This document shows positions 1 to 8,037 of a stretch of 64,000 nucleotides of DNA, in pieces. This stretch comes from Streptomyces qaidamensis (lineage in GTDB: Bacteria; Actinomycetota; Actinomycetes; Streptomycetales; Streptomycetaceae). Made by a program: the position numbers and the translations under genes. The notes below the pieces were generated by a model. That model worked only from the letters and a program-made list of their open reading frames with translations, was not told the origin of the DNA and made no database searches. Each line of letters starts with the position of its first letter. Position 1 is the first letter of the stretch. The DNA is taken from assembly GCF_001611795.1 (NCBI RefSeq), contig NZ_CP015098.1, forward strand, positions 5,022,001 to 5,086,000, read 5' to 3'.

Positions 1-72
1 GAGATCGTGCTCTCCTGGCCGGGCCACGACGAGTTCACCAAGCACATCGCGACCGGTGGAGCCACCGCATGA
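1..72 (+). CDS. C-terminal end of an unidentified protein (partial)
   Basis: An open frame enters from the left edge and ends at a TGA at 70-72, giving only the last 23 codons of a protein. The stop overlaps the ATG of the next gene (ATGA at 69-72), so the two genes are probably co-transcribed and translationally coupled. The residues visible (ending GGATA) carry no motif I can assign. It could be the end of a small enzyme such as a NUDIX or RidA-type protein, but nothing here proves that. Confidence 0.5.
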   Translation, partial: EIVLSWPGHDEFTKHIATGGATA

Positions 73-899
73 CGGACGCAGCCGCCCTTCCCGGCCAGCC
101 CCGCGGAGGGGTCCTCTCGGGGCCCGCCACCGCGCGGGCCGTGAACGTCCTGGCCCCCAACGCCTCGGCGATGACCCTGGACGGCACGAACACCTGGATC
201 CTCTCCGAGCCCGGCTCGGACCTGGCCGTGGTGGTCGACCCGGGTCCGCTGGACGACGGGCACCTGCGCCGGGTCGTCGCCACGGCCGAGCAGGCGGGCA
301 AGCGTGTCGCGCTGACCCTGCTGACCCACGGCCACCCCGACCACGCGGAGGGCGCCGCCCGGTTCGCCGAACTGACCGGCACGCGCGTGCGTGCCCTCGA
401 CCCGGCACTGCGGCTGGGCGAGGAGGGCCTGGCCGCCGGGGACGTCATCACCACCGGCGGTCTGGAGCTGCGCGTCGTACCCACCCCCGGCCACACCTCC
501 GACTCCCTCTGCTTCCACCTCCCGGCCGACCGGGCGGTCCTCACCGGCGACACGGTCCTCGGCCGCGGCACGACGGTCGTGGCCCACCCCGACGGGCGTC
601 TCGGTGACTACCTGGACTCCCTGCGCCGCCTGCGCTCCCTCACGGTCGACGACGGCGTCCACACGGTCCTGCCGGGCCACGGCCCCGTCCTGGACGACGC
701 CCAGGGCGTCGTCGAGTACTACCTCGCCCACCGCGCCACCCGCCTCGCCCAGGTGGAGACGGCCGTCGAGGACGGCTACCGCACCCCGCCCGCGGTCGTG
801 GCGCACGTCTACGCGGACGTGGACCGCTCCCTGTGGCCGGCTGCGGAACTGTCGGTGCGGGCGCAGATGGACTATCTGGAGGAACACGGGCTCATCTAG
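69..899 (+). CDS. MBL-fold metallo-hydrolase (LACTB2-like)
   Basis: A 276-residue soluble metallo-beta-lactamase-fold hydrolase. The zinc-binding signature THGHPDH lies at about residues 86-92. It is followed by the TPGHTSDS turn, the LTGDTVLG metal-bridging aspartate region and a C-terminal PGHGP histidine motif, so the full set of metal ligands of the family is present. The length and the C-terminal helical extension resemble LACTB2/glyoxalase-II-like hydrolases, some of which are nucleases. The substrate cannot be told from sequence. The start ATG overlaps the stop of the upstream gene, which supports both the start and operon membership. A family call is safe; a specific reaction is not. 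Confidence 0.9.
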   Translation: MTDAAALPGQPRGGVLSGPATARAVNVLAPNASAMTLDGTNTWILSEPGSDLAVVVDPGPLDDGHLRRVVATAEQAGKRVALTLLTHGHPDHAEGAARFAELTGTRVRALDPALRLGEEGLAAGDVITTGGLELRVVPTPGHTSDSLCFHLPADRAVLTGDTVLGRGTTVVAHPDGRLGDYLDSLRRLRSLTVDDGVHTVLPGHGPVLDDAQGVVEYYLAHRATRLAQVETAVEDGYRTPPAVVAHVYADVDRSLWPAAELSVRAQMDYLEEHGLI

Positions 900-925
900 G
901 CCCGCCGCGGACGCGGCCGGGGCCC

Positions 926-1747
926 TCAGGGGCGGGGCGTCTTGACGCCGTGCACGCGCGCGTACTCCCCGGCGAGCCAGGGTCCGAGATCGCCGACGTA
1001 CGCCGCGAGCACGGCGGCGTCCCCGGCCGGCTCCAGCCCCAGGGCGGCCGCGGCCCGCAGCTGCTCGCCACGCTCGGGGTAGAACCCGGCGAAGACCTCG
1101 GCCATCTCGTGCAGGTCGCTGGTCCAGCCGTGCCAGCGGGGCATGACGAGCGTGAAGCCCGTACGGACCAGGTGCCGGGACATGAAGCGCACCAGGGGCC
1201 GGAGGGCCTCCTCCGTGTCGCCCGCCTCGGCGATCCGCCGGCGCCAGCGCGGCAGGAGGAGGGTCAGATCGCCGTTGGTCTCGCGGGCGAGCAACGAGTC
1301 GGGGCGGTAGCGCGGCAGGTACGCGGCCAGGTCCTCGCCCAACAGCGGTGTGCACAGGCAGGCGACGAACCACCCCAGGTCGTACCTCTCCAGGTCGCTC
1401 AGCAGCCGCGCCCGGCTGAACAGCAGGGTGCCGTGCCCGTCGATCTGCCCGAACTCCTCGTCCAGGGCGACGCCGAGCGCCCGGGCGTCGTACCGGTCCG
1501 CCCCGGTCGGCTCCTGGTGCAGGGCGAGCAGCAGGTCGAGGTCGCTGCGGCCCACGCGCGCGGTGCCGCGCGGTATCGACCCGTAGAGGTAGGCGCTGTG
1601 CAGCCGGTGCCCGAACACGTCGGTCAGCCGTTCGCGCGTCGCGGTGACGACCGGACGGAAGGCCGGGGACACGCGCGCGAGGGAGCCCTCCCGGGTGAGG
1701 AAGCCCCGCGCGTCGAGTCCGGGGCGGCGGACGGTGTTGCCGGTCAT
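926..1747 (-). CDS. Nucleotidyltransferase-domain protein (aminoglycoside adenylyltransferase-like fold)
   Basis: A 273-residue protein with a Pol-beta-type nucleotidyltransferase signature near residues 54-73: GSIPRGTA followed by SDLDLLL, which supplies the two metal-binding aspartates. Such proteins transfer a nucleotide to a small molecule, a protein or tRNA. The remaining ~200 residues are mainly helical and carry no second motif I recognise. It points the same way as crp but lies beyond a strong terminator (1843-1875), so it is probably a separate unit. An antibiotic-modifying role is possible but unsupported, because many actinobacterial members are uncharacterised. Start is the ATG at 1745-1747. 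Confidence 0.8.
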   Translation of the reverse strand: MTGNTVRRPGLDARGFLTREGSLARVSPAFRPVVTATRERLTDVFGHRLHSAYLYGSIPRGTARVGRSDLDLLLALHQEPTGADRYDARALGVALDEEFGQIDGHGTLLFSRARLLSDLERYDLGWFVACLCTPLLGEDLAAYLPRYRPDSLLARETNGDLTLLLPRWRRRIAEAGDTEEALRPLVRFMSRHLVRTGFTLVMPRWHGWTSDLHEMAEVFAGFYPERGEQLRAAAALGLEPAGDAAVLAAYVGDLGPWLAGEYARVHGVKTPRP

Positions 1748-1797
1748 GCGCTCACGGTGCCGCGCGCAGGGCCGCCGGGGGCGCGCTTTCCGCTTCC

Positions 1798-1845
1798 TTG
1801 ACGACTTCGTTGACGACTTTCTTGACGATTCTCTTGACGACGTCG
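1798..1845. repeat. Four tandem 12-bp repeats (TTGACGA core)
   Basis: Four head-to-tail 12-bp units start at 1798, 1810, 1822 and 1834. Each begins TTGACGA and is followed by five variable bases. They sit between the nucleotidyltransferase start and the crp terminator, partly overlapping the terminator stem. They could be an operator array for the nucleotidyltransferase gene or a chance low-complexity tract. Confidence 0.75.
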
Positions 1846-1875
1846 GGCCCCGTCTCGTGAGGAGACGGGGCCCGA
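1843..1875 (-). terminator. Hairpin terminator after crp
   Basis: A perfect 14-bp stem (1843-1856 with 1862-1875) closes a 5-nt loop. It begins 34 bp downstream of the crp stop. No T-run follows, which is usual for strong Streptomyces hairpin terminators. Confidence 0.8.
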
Positions 1876-1908
1876 TGACGTACGGCCAGCTGTGCGGTCA
1901 GGCGCGGG

Positions 1909-2583
1909 TCAGCGTGAGCGCTTGGCGAGGCGTTCCACGTCCAGGAGGATCACCGCGCGGGCCTCCAGGCGGAGCCAGCCGCGCTGGGCGAAGTCCGCGA
2001 GGGCCTTGTTGACCGTCTCGCGGGACGCGCCGACCAGCTGGGCCAGCTCTTCCTGCGTGAGGTCGTGCACGACGTGGATGCCCTCCTCGGACTGCACGCC
2101 GAACCGGCGCGACAGGTCGAGCAGGGCGCGGGCGACGCGGCCCGGGACGTCCGAGAAGACGAGGTCGGACATCGCGTCGTTGGTCTTGCGCAGCCGGCGC
2201 GCGACGGCACGCAGGAGCGCCGTGGCCACCTCCGGGCGGGCGTTCAGCCAGGGCTGGAGGTCGCCGTGGCCGAGGCCGAGCAGCTTGACCTCGGTCAGTG
2301 CCGTGGCGGTCGCGGTGCGCGGGCCCGGGTCGAACAGCGACAGCTCGCCGATGAGCTCGCTGGGGCCGACCACGGCCAGCATGTTCTCGCGGCCGTCGGG
2401 GGAGGTGCGGTGGAGCTTCACCTTGCCCTCCGTGACCACGTACAGGCGGTCTCCGGGGTCGCCCTCATGGAACAGCGAGTCACCGCGGGCGAGGGTCACC
2501 TCACTCATGGAGGCGCGGAGCTCCGCGGCCTGCTCGTCATCGAGCGCCGCGAAGAGCGGATTGCGCCGCAGAACGTCGTCCAC
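1909..2583 (-). CDS. crp: Crp/Fnr-family global regulator (cAMP receptor protein)
   Basis: A 224-residue CRP homologue: N-terminal cyclic-nucleotide-binding beta-barrel (PSELIGELSLFDPGPRTATATA phosphate-binding-cassette region near residues 68-90), dimerisation helix, then a winged helix-turn-helix around residues 165-190 (LTQEELAQLVGASRETVNK). I recognise it as almost identical to S. coelicolor Crp, which controls germination, development and antibiotic production. The frame is open further upstream to 2652, but the GTG at 2583 follows an AAGGAGAG ribosome site with 5-nt spacing and gives exactly the 224 residues I recall for Crp. A GTG-N6-GNCAC Crp site lies ~90 bp upstream, so autoregulation is likely. 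Confidence 0.97.
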   Translation of the reverse strand: MDDVLRRNPLFAALDDEQAAELRASMSEVTLARGDSLFHEGDPGDRLYVVTEGKVKLHRTSPDGRENMLAVVGPSELIGELSLFDPGPRTATATALTEVKLLGLGHGDLQPWLNARPEVATALLRAVARRLRKTNDAMSDLVFSDVPGRVARALLDLSRRFGVQSEEGIHVVHDLTQEELAQLVGASRETVNKALADFAQRGWLRLEARAVILLDVERLAKRSR

Positions 2584-2672
2584 GAGTTCTCTCCTTGTCG
2601 ACCTGCTCAGGGGGTCTTGCTCCCCCGTGTACCGAGGGACCGTGGTGCCCATTTTGTCGGGCGGTCCAAACA

Positions 2673-2686
2673 GTGTGATCTGTCAC
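2673..2686. promoter_or_regulatory. Putative Crp-binding site between crp and nth
   Basis: The 14-bp site fits the GTG-N6-GNCAC pattern remembered for Streptomyces Crp and contains TGTGA and TCACA arms as an inverted repeat. It lies about 90 bp upstream of the crp start and 104 bp upstream of the nth start, placed to control either or both divergent genes. Confidence 0.7.
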
Positions 2687-2789
2687 AAGGATGCCGCACA
2701 CGTGTCCCGGGGTACGCGGCAGGGGTCCAATTGGGCGCCGATCTTCAGGGGCCGGGGCGGATGTCTGTGCCGGGCCTTAGGCTGGCCGG

Positions 2790-4061
2790 GTGTCCAAATC
2801 GCCGGTGAGAGCACAGGCCGAGGGGGCTGCGCGGGTGGTTGTACGTCACGATTCCGCTATGGGCGAACAGAGCCCCGATGGCGGTAGGAAAACGGCGAAA
2901 CAGAACAAGACGGAGCCGGTGAGGGCCGCGTCCGCGAAGGAGGCCGCGCCCGTTAAGAAGGCCGCGCCCGTTAAGCAGGCCGCGCCCGTTAAGCAGGCCG
3001 CGTCCACGAAGAGGGCTGCTTCGAAGGCGACTGCTTCGAAGGCGAGTGCCTCGAAGGCGAGTGGCTCGAAGACGTCCGCCTCGAAGGCGACTGCTTCGAA
3101 GGTGAGTGCTTCGAAGGCGAGTGGCTCGAAGACGTCCGCCTCGAAGACGTCCGCTTCCAAGAAGGCCGCGAAGGGCGCTGCCGTGAAGAAGGCGCCCGCG
3201 GCCAAGAAGGTCGCGGTCGCGCCCAAGAAGGCCACCGCCCGCCTCAAGGGCACCGCCCCCGCCAAGGCCGTCGTCCACCCGCCGGGCGACGAGTCGCCCA
3301 CCGCCTTGGTCCGCCGGGCCCGCCGTATCAACCGCGAGCTCGCCGAGGTCTTTCCGTACGCGCACCCCGAGCTGGACTTCGAGAACCCGTTCCAACTCGT
3401 CGTCGCCACGGTCCTGTCCGCCCAGACGACCGACCTGCGCGTCAACCAGACGACACCCTCCCTCTTCGCGAAGTACCCGACCCCGGAGGACCTGGCCGCC
3501 GCCAACCCCGAGGAGGTGGAGGAGATCCTCCGCCCGTGCGGCTTCTTCCGGGCCAAGACGAAGTCGGTCATAGGACTGTCGAAGGCCTTGGTCGAGGACT
3601 TCGGCGGTGAGGTGCCCGGCCGTCTTGAGGACCTCGTCAAGCTGCCCGGCGTCGGCCGCAAGACCGCGTTCGTCGTGCTGGGCAACGCCTTCGGCCGCCC
3701 CGGCATCACCGTGGACACGCACTTCCAGCGCCTGGTGCGCCGCTGGCGGTGGACCGGCGAGAGCGACCCGGACAAGATCGAGGCCGCCGTCGGCGCGCTC
3801 TTCCCGAAGAGCGACTGGACGGACCTCTCGCACCACGTGATCTGGCACGGCCGCCGCATCTGCCACGCCCGCAAGCCCGCGTGCGGCGCCTGCCCGATCG
3901 CCCCGCTCTGCCCGGCGTACGGCGAGGGCGAGACCGACCCGGAGAAGGCGAAGAAGCTCCTCAAGTACGAGAAGGGCGGCTTCCCCGGCCAGCGCCTGAA
4001 GCCGCCGCAGGCCTACCTGGACGCGGGCGGCACACCGGCGCCGCCGCTGGGGGCCGGATGA
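2790..4061 (+). CDS. nth: Endonuclease III with Lys/Ala/Ser-rich N-terminal tail
   Basis: DNA glycosylase/AP lyase that starts base-excision repair of oxidised pyrimidines. The catalytic core occupies about residues 166-423. It has the helix-hairpin-helix LPGVGRKTA with the catalytic lysine, the TVDTHFQR segment with the catalytic aspartate, and a 4Fe-4S cluster loop CHARKPACGACPIAPLC (C-X6-C-X2-C-X5-C). The first ~165 residues are an unusual low-complexity tail of KASASK/KTSASK-type repeats, reminiscent of histone H1-like tails; normal Nth is ~210-250 residues. GTG 2790 is preceded by TAGGCT at 2778-2783 with 6-nt spacing, suggesting a leaderless message; an in-frame ATG at 2859 is the alternative. 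It is divergent from crp, as in mycobacteria. Confidence 0.93.
   Translation: MSKSPVRAQAEGAARVVVRHDSAMGEQSPDGGRKTAKQNKTEPVRAASAKEAAPVKKAAPVKQAAPVKQAASTKRAASKATASKASASKASGSKTSASKATASKVSASKASGSKTSASKTSASKKAAKGAAVKKAPAAKKVAVAPKKATARLKGTAPAKAVVHPPGDESPTALVRRARRINRELAEVFPYAHPELDFENPFQLVVATVLSAQTTDLRVNQTTPSLFAKYPTPEDLAAANPEEVEEILRPCGFFRAKTKSVIGLSKALVEDFGGEVPGRLEDLVKLPGVGRKTAFVVLGNAFGRPGITVDTHFQRLVRRWRWTGESDPDKIEAAVGALFPKSDWTDLSHHVIWHGRRICHARKPACGACPIAPLCPAYGEGETDPEKAKKLLKYEKGGFPGQRLKPPQAYLDAGGTPAPPLGAG
3021..3140 (+). repeat. 60-bp tandem duplication inside nth
   Basis: 3021-3080 and 3081-3140 match at 58 of 60 bases and encode Ser/Lys/Ala-rich repeats of the Nth tail. Shorter 15-bp sub-repeats with a TCGAAG core lie within. 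The unit is in frame, so copy-number change would alter tail length without breaking the enzyme. Confidence 0.9.
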
Positions 4062-4218
4062 GCCGCCCGGCTCGCCCGAAACATCCGGTCCGCCGCCCGA
4101 GCGGCCCGACGCGCCCCCCTGAGAGCCTGACGCGCCGCCCGTTCAGGGGACCCCGGGCGCTCGCGGAACGATCTCGGGGCCGTCGCGCGTTGGATGCGGC
4201 AGGACGACGGGGGTGGCG

Positions 4219-4914
4219 ATGACGCGCGCGAGCGACACACAGGACGGCCCGGTGGTGCTGAGCAAGGAAGGGCTGCCCGGCTGGCTGGACCCGGTGGTGC
4301 ACGCCGTGGAGACCGTCCGGCCGACGCAGCTGAGCCGCTTCCTGCCGCCGGAGGACGGCGGCGGGCGGCAGTCCGCCGTGCTGGTCCTGTTCGGCGAGGG
4401 CACGCGTGGGCCGGAGCTGCTGCTCATGGAGCGTGCGACCTCCCTGCGCTCGCACGCCGGCCAGCCCTCCTTCCCGGGCGGCGCCCTCGACCCTGAGGAC
4501 GGCGACCCGTCCGGTGACGGCCCGCTGCGGGCCGCCCTGCGCGAGGCGGAGGAGGAGACCGGCCTCGATCCCTCCGGCGTCCAGCTCTTCGGCGTCCTGC
4601 CCCGGCTCTACATCCCGGTCAGCAGCTTCGTGGTCACACCCGTGCTGGGCTGGTGGCGGGAGCCGAGCCCGGTCGGGGTGGTCGATCCCAACGAGACCGC
4701 CAGGGTCTTCACCGTGCCCGTGGTGGATCTCACGGATCCCGCGAACCGGGCGACCACCGTCCACCCCAGTGGCCACCGAGGTCCGGCATTTCTGGTCGAA
4801 TCAGCCCTTGTCTGGGGTTTCACGGCCGGAATCATCGACCGGCTGCTGCACTTCGCGGGCTGGGAGCGGCCCTGGGACCGGGAGAAGCAGGTCCCGCTCG
4901 ACTGGCGCGCATGA
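4219..4914 (+). CDS. NUDIX hydrolase, CoA pyrophosphatase type
   Basis: A 231-residue NUDIX enzyme. The Nudix box core is REAEEETGL, with the upstream glycine-rich SFPGGALDPEDG stretch. The preceding SHAGQPSFPGG motif is the UPF0035 signature that marks CoA/acyl-CoA diphosphatases, so the likely reaction is splitting of CoA to 4'-phosphopantetheine and 3',5'-ADP. ATG 4219 is chosen because GGGGG at 4209-4213 lies 5 nt upstream; an in-frame GTG at 4213 would add two residues. The MarP-like protease follows after 13 bp, so the pair is probably one operon, matching the mycobacterial arrangement of a NUDIX gene beside marP. Confidence 0.9.
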   Translation: MTRASDTQDGPVVLSKEGLPGWLDPVVHAVETVRPTQLSRFLPPEDGGGRQSAVLVLFGEGTRGPELLLMERATSLRSHAGQPSFPGGALDPEDGDPSGDGPLRAALREAEEETGLDPSGVQLFGVLPRLYIPVSSFVVTPVLGWWREPSPVGVVDPNETARVFTVPVVDLTDPANRATTVHPSGHRGPAFLVESALVWGFTAGIIDRLLHFAGWERPWDREKQVPLDWRA

Positions 4915-4927
4915 CAGGGTGGCCTCC

Positions 4928-6127
4928 GTGAACGTGCTGGACATCTTGTTGCTGGTCGCCGCCGTGTGGTTCGCGGTCGTGGGGTACCGCCAGGGGTTCG
5001 TCGTCGGCATCCTGTCGGTGATCGGCTTCCTGGGCGGCGGCCTCGTCGCGGTGTACGTGCTGCCCGTCATCTGGGACGCGCTGACGGACAACGCGGAGGT
5101 GAACACGACCGCCGCCGTCGTCGCGGTCGTCGTCGTCATCGTCTGCGCCTCCGTCGGCCAGGCCCTCACCACCCACCTCGGCAACAAGCTGCGCCGGCAC
5201 ATCACCTGGTCCCCGGCCCGTGCCCTCGACGCCACCGGCGGCGCCCTGGTCAACGTCGTGGCGATGCTCCTGGTCGCCTGGCTGATCGGCTCGGCCCTCG
5301 CGGGCACGACCCTGCCCACGCTCGGCAAGGAGGTCCGCAACTCCAAGGTGCTGCTGGGCGTCTCGCAGGCCCTGCCGGACCAAGCGGCCACCTGGTTCGC
5401 GGACTTCTCGTCCGTCCTCGCGCAGAACGGCTTCCCGCAGGTCTTCAGCCCCTTCTCGAACGAGCCGATCACCGACGTCCGGCCGCCCGACCCGGCCCTG
5501 GCGAACAGCCCGGTGGCGACCCGCGCCCAGCGTTCCATCGTCAAGGTCATGGGTACGGCCCCGAGCTGCGGCAAGGTCCTGGAGGGCACCGGCTTCGTCT
5601 TCTCCGACCGCCGCGTCATGACCAACGCGCACGTGGTGGGCGGAGTCGACGAGCCGACCGTGCAGATAGGCGGCGAGGGCAGGAAGTACGACGCCAAGGT
5701 CGTGCTCTACGACTGGCGGCGCGACATCGCCGTCCTCGACGTGCCGAACCTCAAGGCGCCCGTGCTGCGGTTCACCGATAAGGACGCGGTCAGCGGCGAC
5801 AGCGCGATCGTCGCGGGCTTCCCGGAGAACGGGGCCTACGACGTGCGGGCCGCCCGCGTGCGGGGCCGCATCTCGGCCAACGGCCCGGACATCTACCACC
5901 GCGGCACCGTCCGCCGCGACGTCTACTCCCTCTTCGCGACCGTCCGCCAGGGCAACTCCGGCGGCCCGCTGCTCACCCCCGACGGCAAGGTCTACGGCGT
6001 GGTGTTCGCCAAGTCCCTCGACGACGCCGAGACCGGGTACGCGCTGACCGTGGACGAGATCCAGGAGGACATCACCAAGGGGCGCACCGCCAACCAGCAG
6101 GTGGGAAGCGACAGCTGCGCGCTCTAG
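4928..6127 (+). CDS. MarP-family membrane-anchored serine protease (CvpA domain + trypsin-like domain)
   Basis: A 399-residue protein, close to the ~397 residues of mycobacterial MarP. Residues 1-160 hold four hydrophobic segments with a CvpA/colicin-V-production look. The extracytoplasmic C-terminal half is a chymotrypsin-fold protease with histidine in TNAHVVGG, aspartate in RRDIAVLDV and serine in RQGNSGGPLL. Two cysteines (ATAPSCGK region and near the C-terminus, DSCAL) could form the regulatory disulphide known in MarP. MarP protects M. tuberculosis against acid and oxidative stress; an envelope-stress or peptidoglycan-processing role is inferred here. GTG 4928 starts immediately before the first membrane segment. 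Confidence 0.92.
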   Translation: MNVLDILLLVAAVWFAVVGYRQGFVVGILSVIGFLGGGLVAVYVLPVIWDALTDNAEVNTTAAVVAVVVVIVCASVGQALTTHLGNKLRRHITWSPARALDATGGALVNVVAMLLVAWLIGSALAGTTLPTLGKEVRNSKVLLGVSQALPDQAATWFADFSSVLAQNGFPQVFSPFSNEPITDVRPPDPALANSPVATRAQRSIVKVMGTAPSCGKVLEGTGFVFSDRRVMTNAHVVGGVDEPTVQIGGEGRKYDAKVVLYDWRRDIAVLDVPNLKAPVLRFTDKDAVSGDSAIVAGFPENGAYDVRAARVRGRISANGPDIYHRGTVRRDVYSLFATVRQGNSGGPLLTPDGKVYGVVFAKSLDDAETGYALTVDEIQEDITKGRTANQQVGSDSCAL

Positions 6128-6154
6128 GCGCGGTGCCGGGGCGGCAGGTGTCGG

Positions 6155-6178
6155 GGCGTCACTCGCGCGAGTGACGCC
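6155..6178. terminator. Perfect 24-bp palindrome, probable bidirectional terminator
   Basis: The arm GGCGTCACTCGC at 6155-6166 is followed directly by its exact reverse complement at 6167-6178. It lies 28 bp after the marP-like stop, between convergent genes. The absence of a loop spacer also fits a protein-binding operator, but position favours termination. Confidence 0.65.
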
Positions 6179-6494
6179 TCAGTCGCGTGTGTGGCGCAGA
6201 CGTACGGAGACCCAGCGGGCCCGGCGGCGGAGGATGCGCGGGATCCCCACCCTGGGATCCGCGGTCACCATCTGCGGTGCGCCGCTTCGCTGGTGGGGGT
6301 TCGTACCGCTCGCCGAGCGGCGATTGCGGGTTGCGTCACTGTAGTCGTGCGTCCAGCCCATACCCCGACGTGTGCCCCCGCCCCATGGTCGATAACCGCG
6401 CCCGGAGCGTCCAATTGGCCTATGCGCCGGGCAAGTGGCCGTTCGTAGGACAGGCGTTCACGTGCCGGTGGCGGGGCGGGGCGGGGCCGGCCGG
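6179..6494. other. Intergenic stretch with no recognisable gene
   Basis: About 320 bp between the convergent protease and hydrolase genes. It is less GC-rich than its neighbours and has no coding-type third-position bias in any frame. I see no RNA gene or convincing promoter. Confidence 0.5.
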
Positions 6495-7433
6495 TCACCG
6501 GTCGGGTTCGGGATCCCGCAGCCAGTTGATGAGCTCCGAGGAGAACGCGACCGGGTCCTCCTCGTGCGGGAAGTGGCCCAGGCCGTCGAACAGACGCCAG
6601 CGGTAGGGGGCTTCGACGTACTCGCCGGACCCGGCGGCGCTGCGCGTGCGCATCACGGGGTCGAGGGAGCCGTGCAGATGGAGGGTCGGCACGCGCACCG
6701 GCCGCTTCATCCGCCGGTTGAACTGGATGCCGTCCGGGCGGGCCAGGGAGCGCACCATCCAGCGGTACGGCTCGACCGCGCAGTGCGCCGCCGAGGGGAT
6801 GCACATGGCACGGCGGTACGTCTCCAGCGCCTCGTCCTCGGGCGGGCGCGGCCCGGACCACTCCTGGATCAGCTCCGCCACGAGCGCCCCGTCGTCGGCG
6901 GTCAGCTGCCGCTCAGGGATCCAGGGCCGCTGAAACCCCCAGATGTGTGAACCGGCGCGGCTCTGCTTGACGTCTCTCAGCATGGCCGAGCGCCAGCGCC
7001 GCGGGTGCGGCATGGACGAGACCGCCAGCCGACGCACCAGCTTGGGGCGCATCGCCGCCGCCGTCCACGCGAGGTATCCGCCCAGGTCGTGGCCGACCAG
7101 CGCGGCATCCGGCTCGCCGAGGGAGCGGATGACGCCGGTGACGTCGAGCGCGAGGTTGGCGGGGTCGTAGCCCCGCGGCGTGCGGTCGCTGCCGCCGACG
7201 CCCCGCAGGTCCATGGCGACGGCCCGGAAACCCGCGTCGGCGAGCGCCACCAGCTGGTGCCGCCATGTCCACCAGAACTGCGGGAAGCCGTGCAGCAGCA
7301 GCACCAGCGGCCCGTCGCCCAGCTCGGCGATGTGGAAGCGGGCGCCGTTGGCGGCGACGTCGCGGTGGCTCCAGGGGCCGTCGAGCAGGACGGCCGGAGC
7401 CGGTGGTGCCGAGGGTGTGTCGGGGTCCGTCAT
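6495..7433 (-). CDS. Alpha/beta hydrolase, epoxide-hydrolase-like (EphE-type)
   Basis: A 312-residue alpha/beta hydrolase. It carries the oxyanion HGFPQFWWTWRHQL motif typical of epoxide hydrolases and haloalkane dehalogenases, the nucleophile elbow VGHDLGGY (aspartate nucleophile), and a late histidine in LGHFPHEEDP. An aspartate nucleophile with the HGFP motif fits an epoxide hydrolase; the substrate is unknown. The ATG at 7431-7433 overlaps the stop of the upstream holin-like gene (ATGA), so the two are translationally coupled. In M. tuberculosis the corresponding position beside marP is held by ephE, from memory, which supports the subfamily call. Confidence 0.9.
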   Translation of the reverse strand: MTDPDTPSAPPAPAVLLDGPWSHRDVAANGARFHIAELGDGPLVLLLHGFPQFWWTWRHQLVALADAGFRAVAMDLRGVGGSDRTPRGYDPANLALDVTGVIRSLGEPDAALVGHDLGGYLAWTAAAMRPKLVRRLAVSSMPHPRRWRSAMLRDVKQSRAGSHIWGFQRPWIPERQLTADDGALVAELIQEWSGPRPPEDEALETYRRAMCIPSAAHCAVEPYRWMVRSLARPDGIQFNRRMKRPVRVPTLHLHGSLDPVMRTRSAAGSGEYVEAPYRWRLFDGLGHFPHEEDPVAFSSELINWLRDPEPDR

Positions 7434-7918
7434 GAGGACGAGCGTGCCACAGCCTCGATGGCCTCCGGGACCCGGTCCTGCGGGAGCTCCGGACGCGGGT
7501 GCGGCTTGGCCTTCTGCAGCACGACCGCGCTCTCCTTCATCGAGGCGGCGACCTTCTGCGGGCCCTTGCTCTTCTTGGCCTTCTTCGCGAAGACGATGCC
7601 GACCAGCGCGAGGACGAGCGCGACCAGCACGTTCGCCGCGAACGACAGCAGGAAGCAGACCGCGAGGTTCCAGTCGCTCCAGGTGCGGATGCCGTACGCC
7701 AGCGCGAAGTTCAGCATCGGCAGGGAGAAGATCAGCACCGCGCCGGCCGCCGAGAAGGCACCGCCGCTGGTCGCGCCCCGCTTCACGTCCTGCCTGAGCT
7801 GCGCCTTCGCCAGGGCGATCTCGTCGTGCACCAGCGCCGACATTTCCGCTGTCGCCGAGGCGAACAGCTGGCCGATGCTGCGTTCGGCGCCGACCGGGCT
7901 GCCGTCGGGTGCGCTCAT
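7430..7918 (-). CDS. Actinobacterial holin-X-like membrane protein (phage holin superfamily III)
   Basis: A 162-residue membrane protein. Residues 1-55 form an amphipathic/charged region (SIGQLFASATAEMSALVHDEIALAKAQLRQDV). Two hydrophobic segments at about 60-85 and 90-118 follow, then a basic lysine-rich tail. This layout matches the actinobacterial holin-X/DUF1469-type family, usually chromosomal genes without phage neighbours; the molecular role is unknown. ATG 7918 has a GAGGGAGA ribosome site. It is followed with a 4-bp overlap by the EphE-like hydrolase, a pairing that I recall also in mycobacteria. Confidence 0.8.
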   Translation of the reverse strand: MSAPDGSPVGAERSIGQLFASATAEMSALVHDEIALAKAQLRQDVKRGATSGGAFSAAGAVLIFSLPMLNFALAYGIRTWSDWNLAVCFLLSFAANVLVALVLALVGIVFAKKAKKSKGPQKVAASMKESAVVLQKAKPHPRPELPQDRVPEAIEAVARSSS

Positions 7919-8037
7919 CGCGGTCTCCCTCTTCTGCGTACGGTCCGTTGTCCGCGTCTTGTCCTGACCCGCCACAGTCGTCCGGCCGGGCACGGTCCGA
8001 CTGCGTACGGTCCCGTCTTTTGTACCGTCTCGTCAGA

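Noticed and set aside
4406..6127. A NUDIX-protease fusion suggested by one continuous frame
   Set aside because: The upstream part of this frame is a shadow of the NUDIX gene; the protease begins at GTG 4928 just before its first membrane segment.
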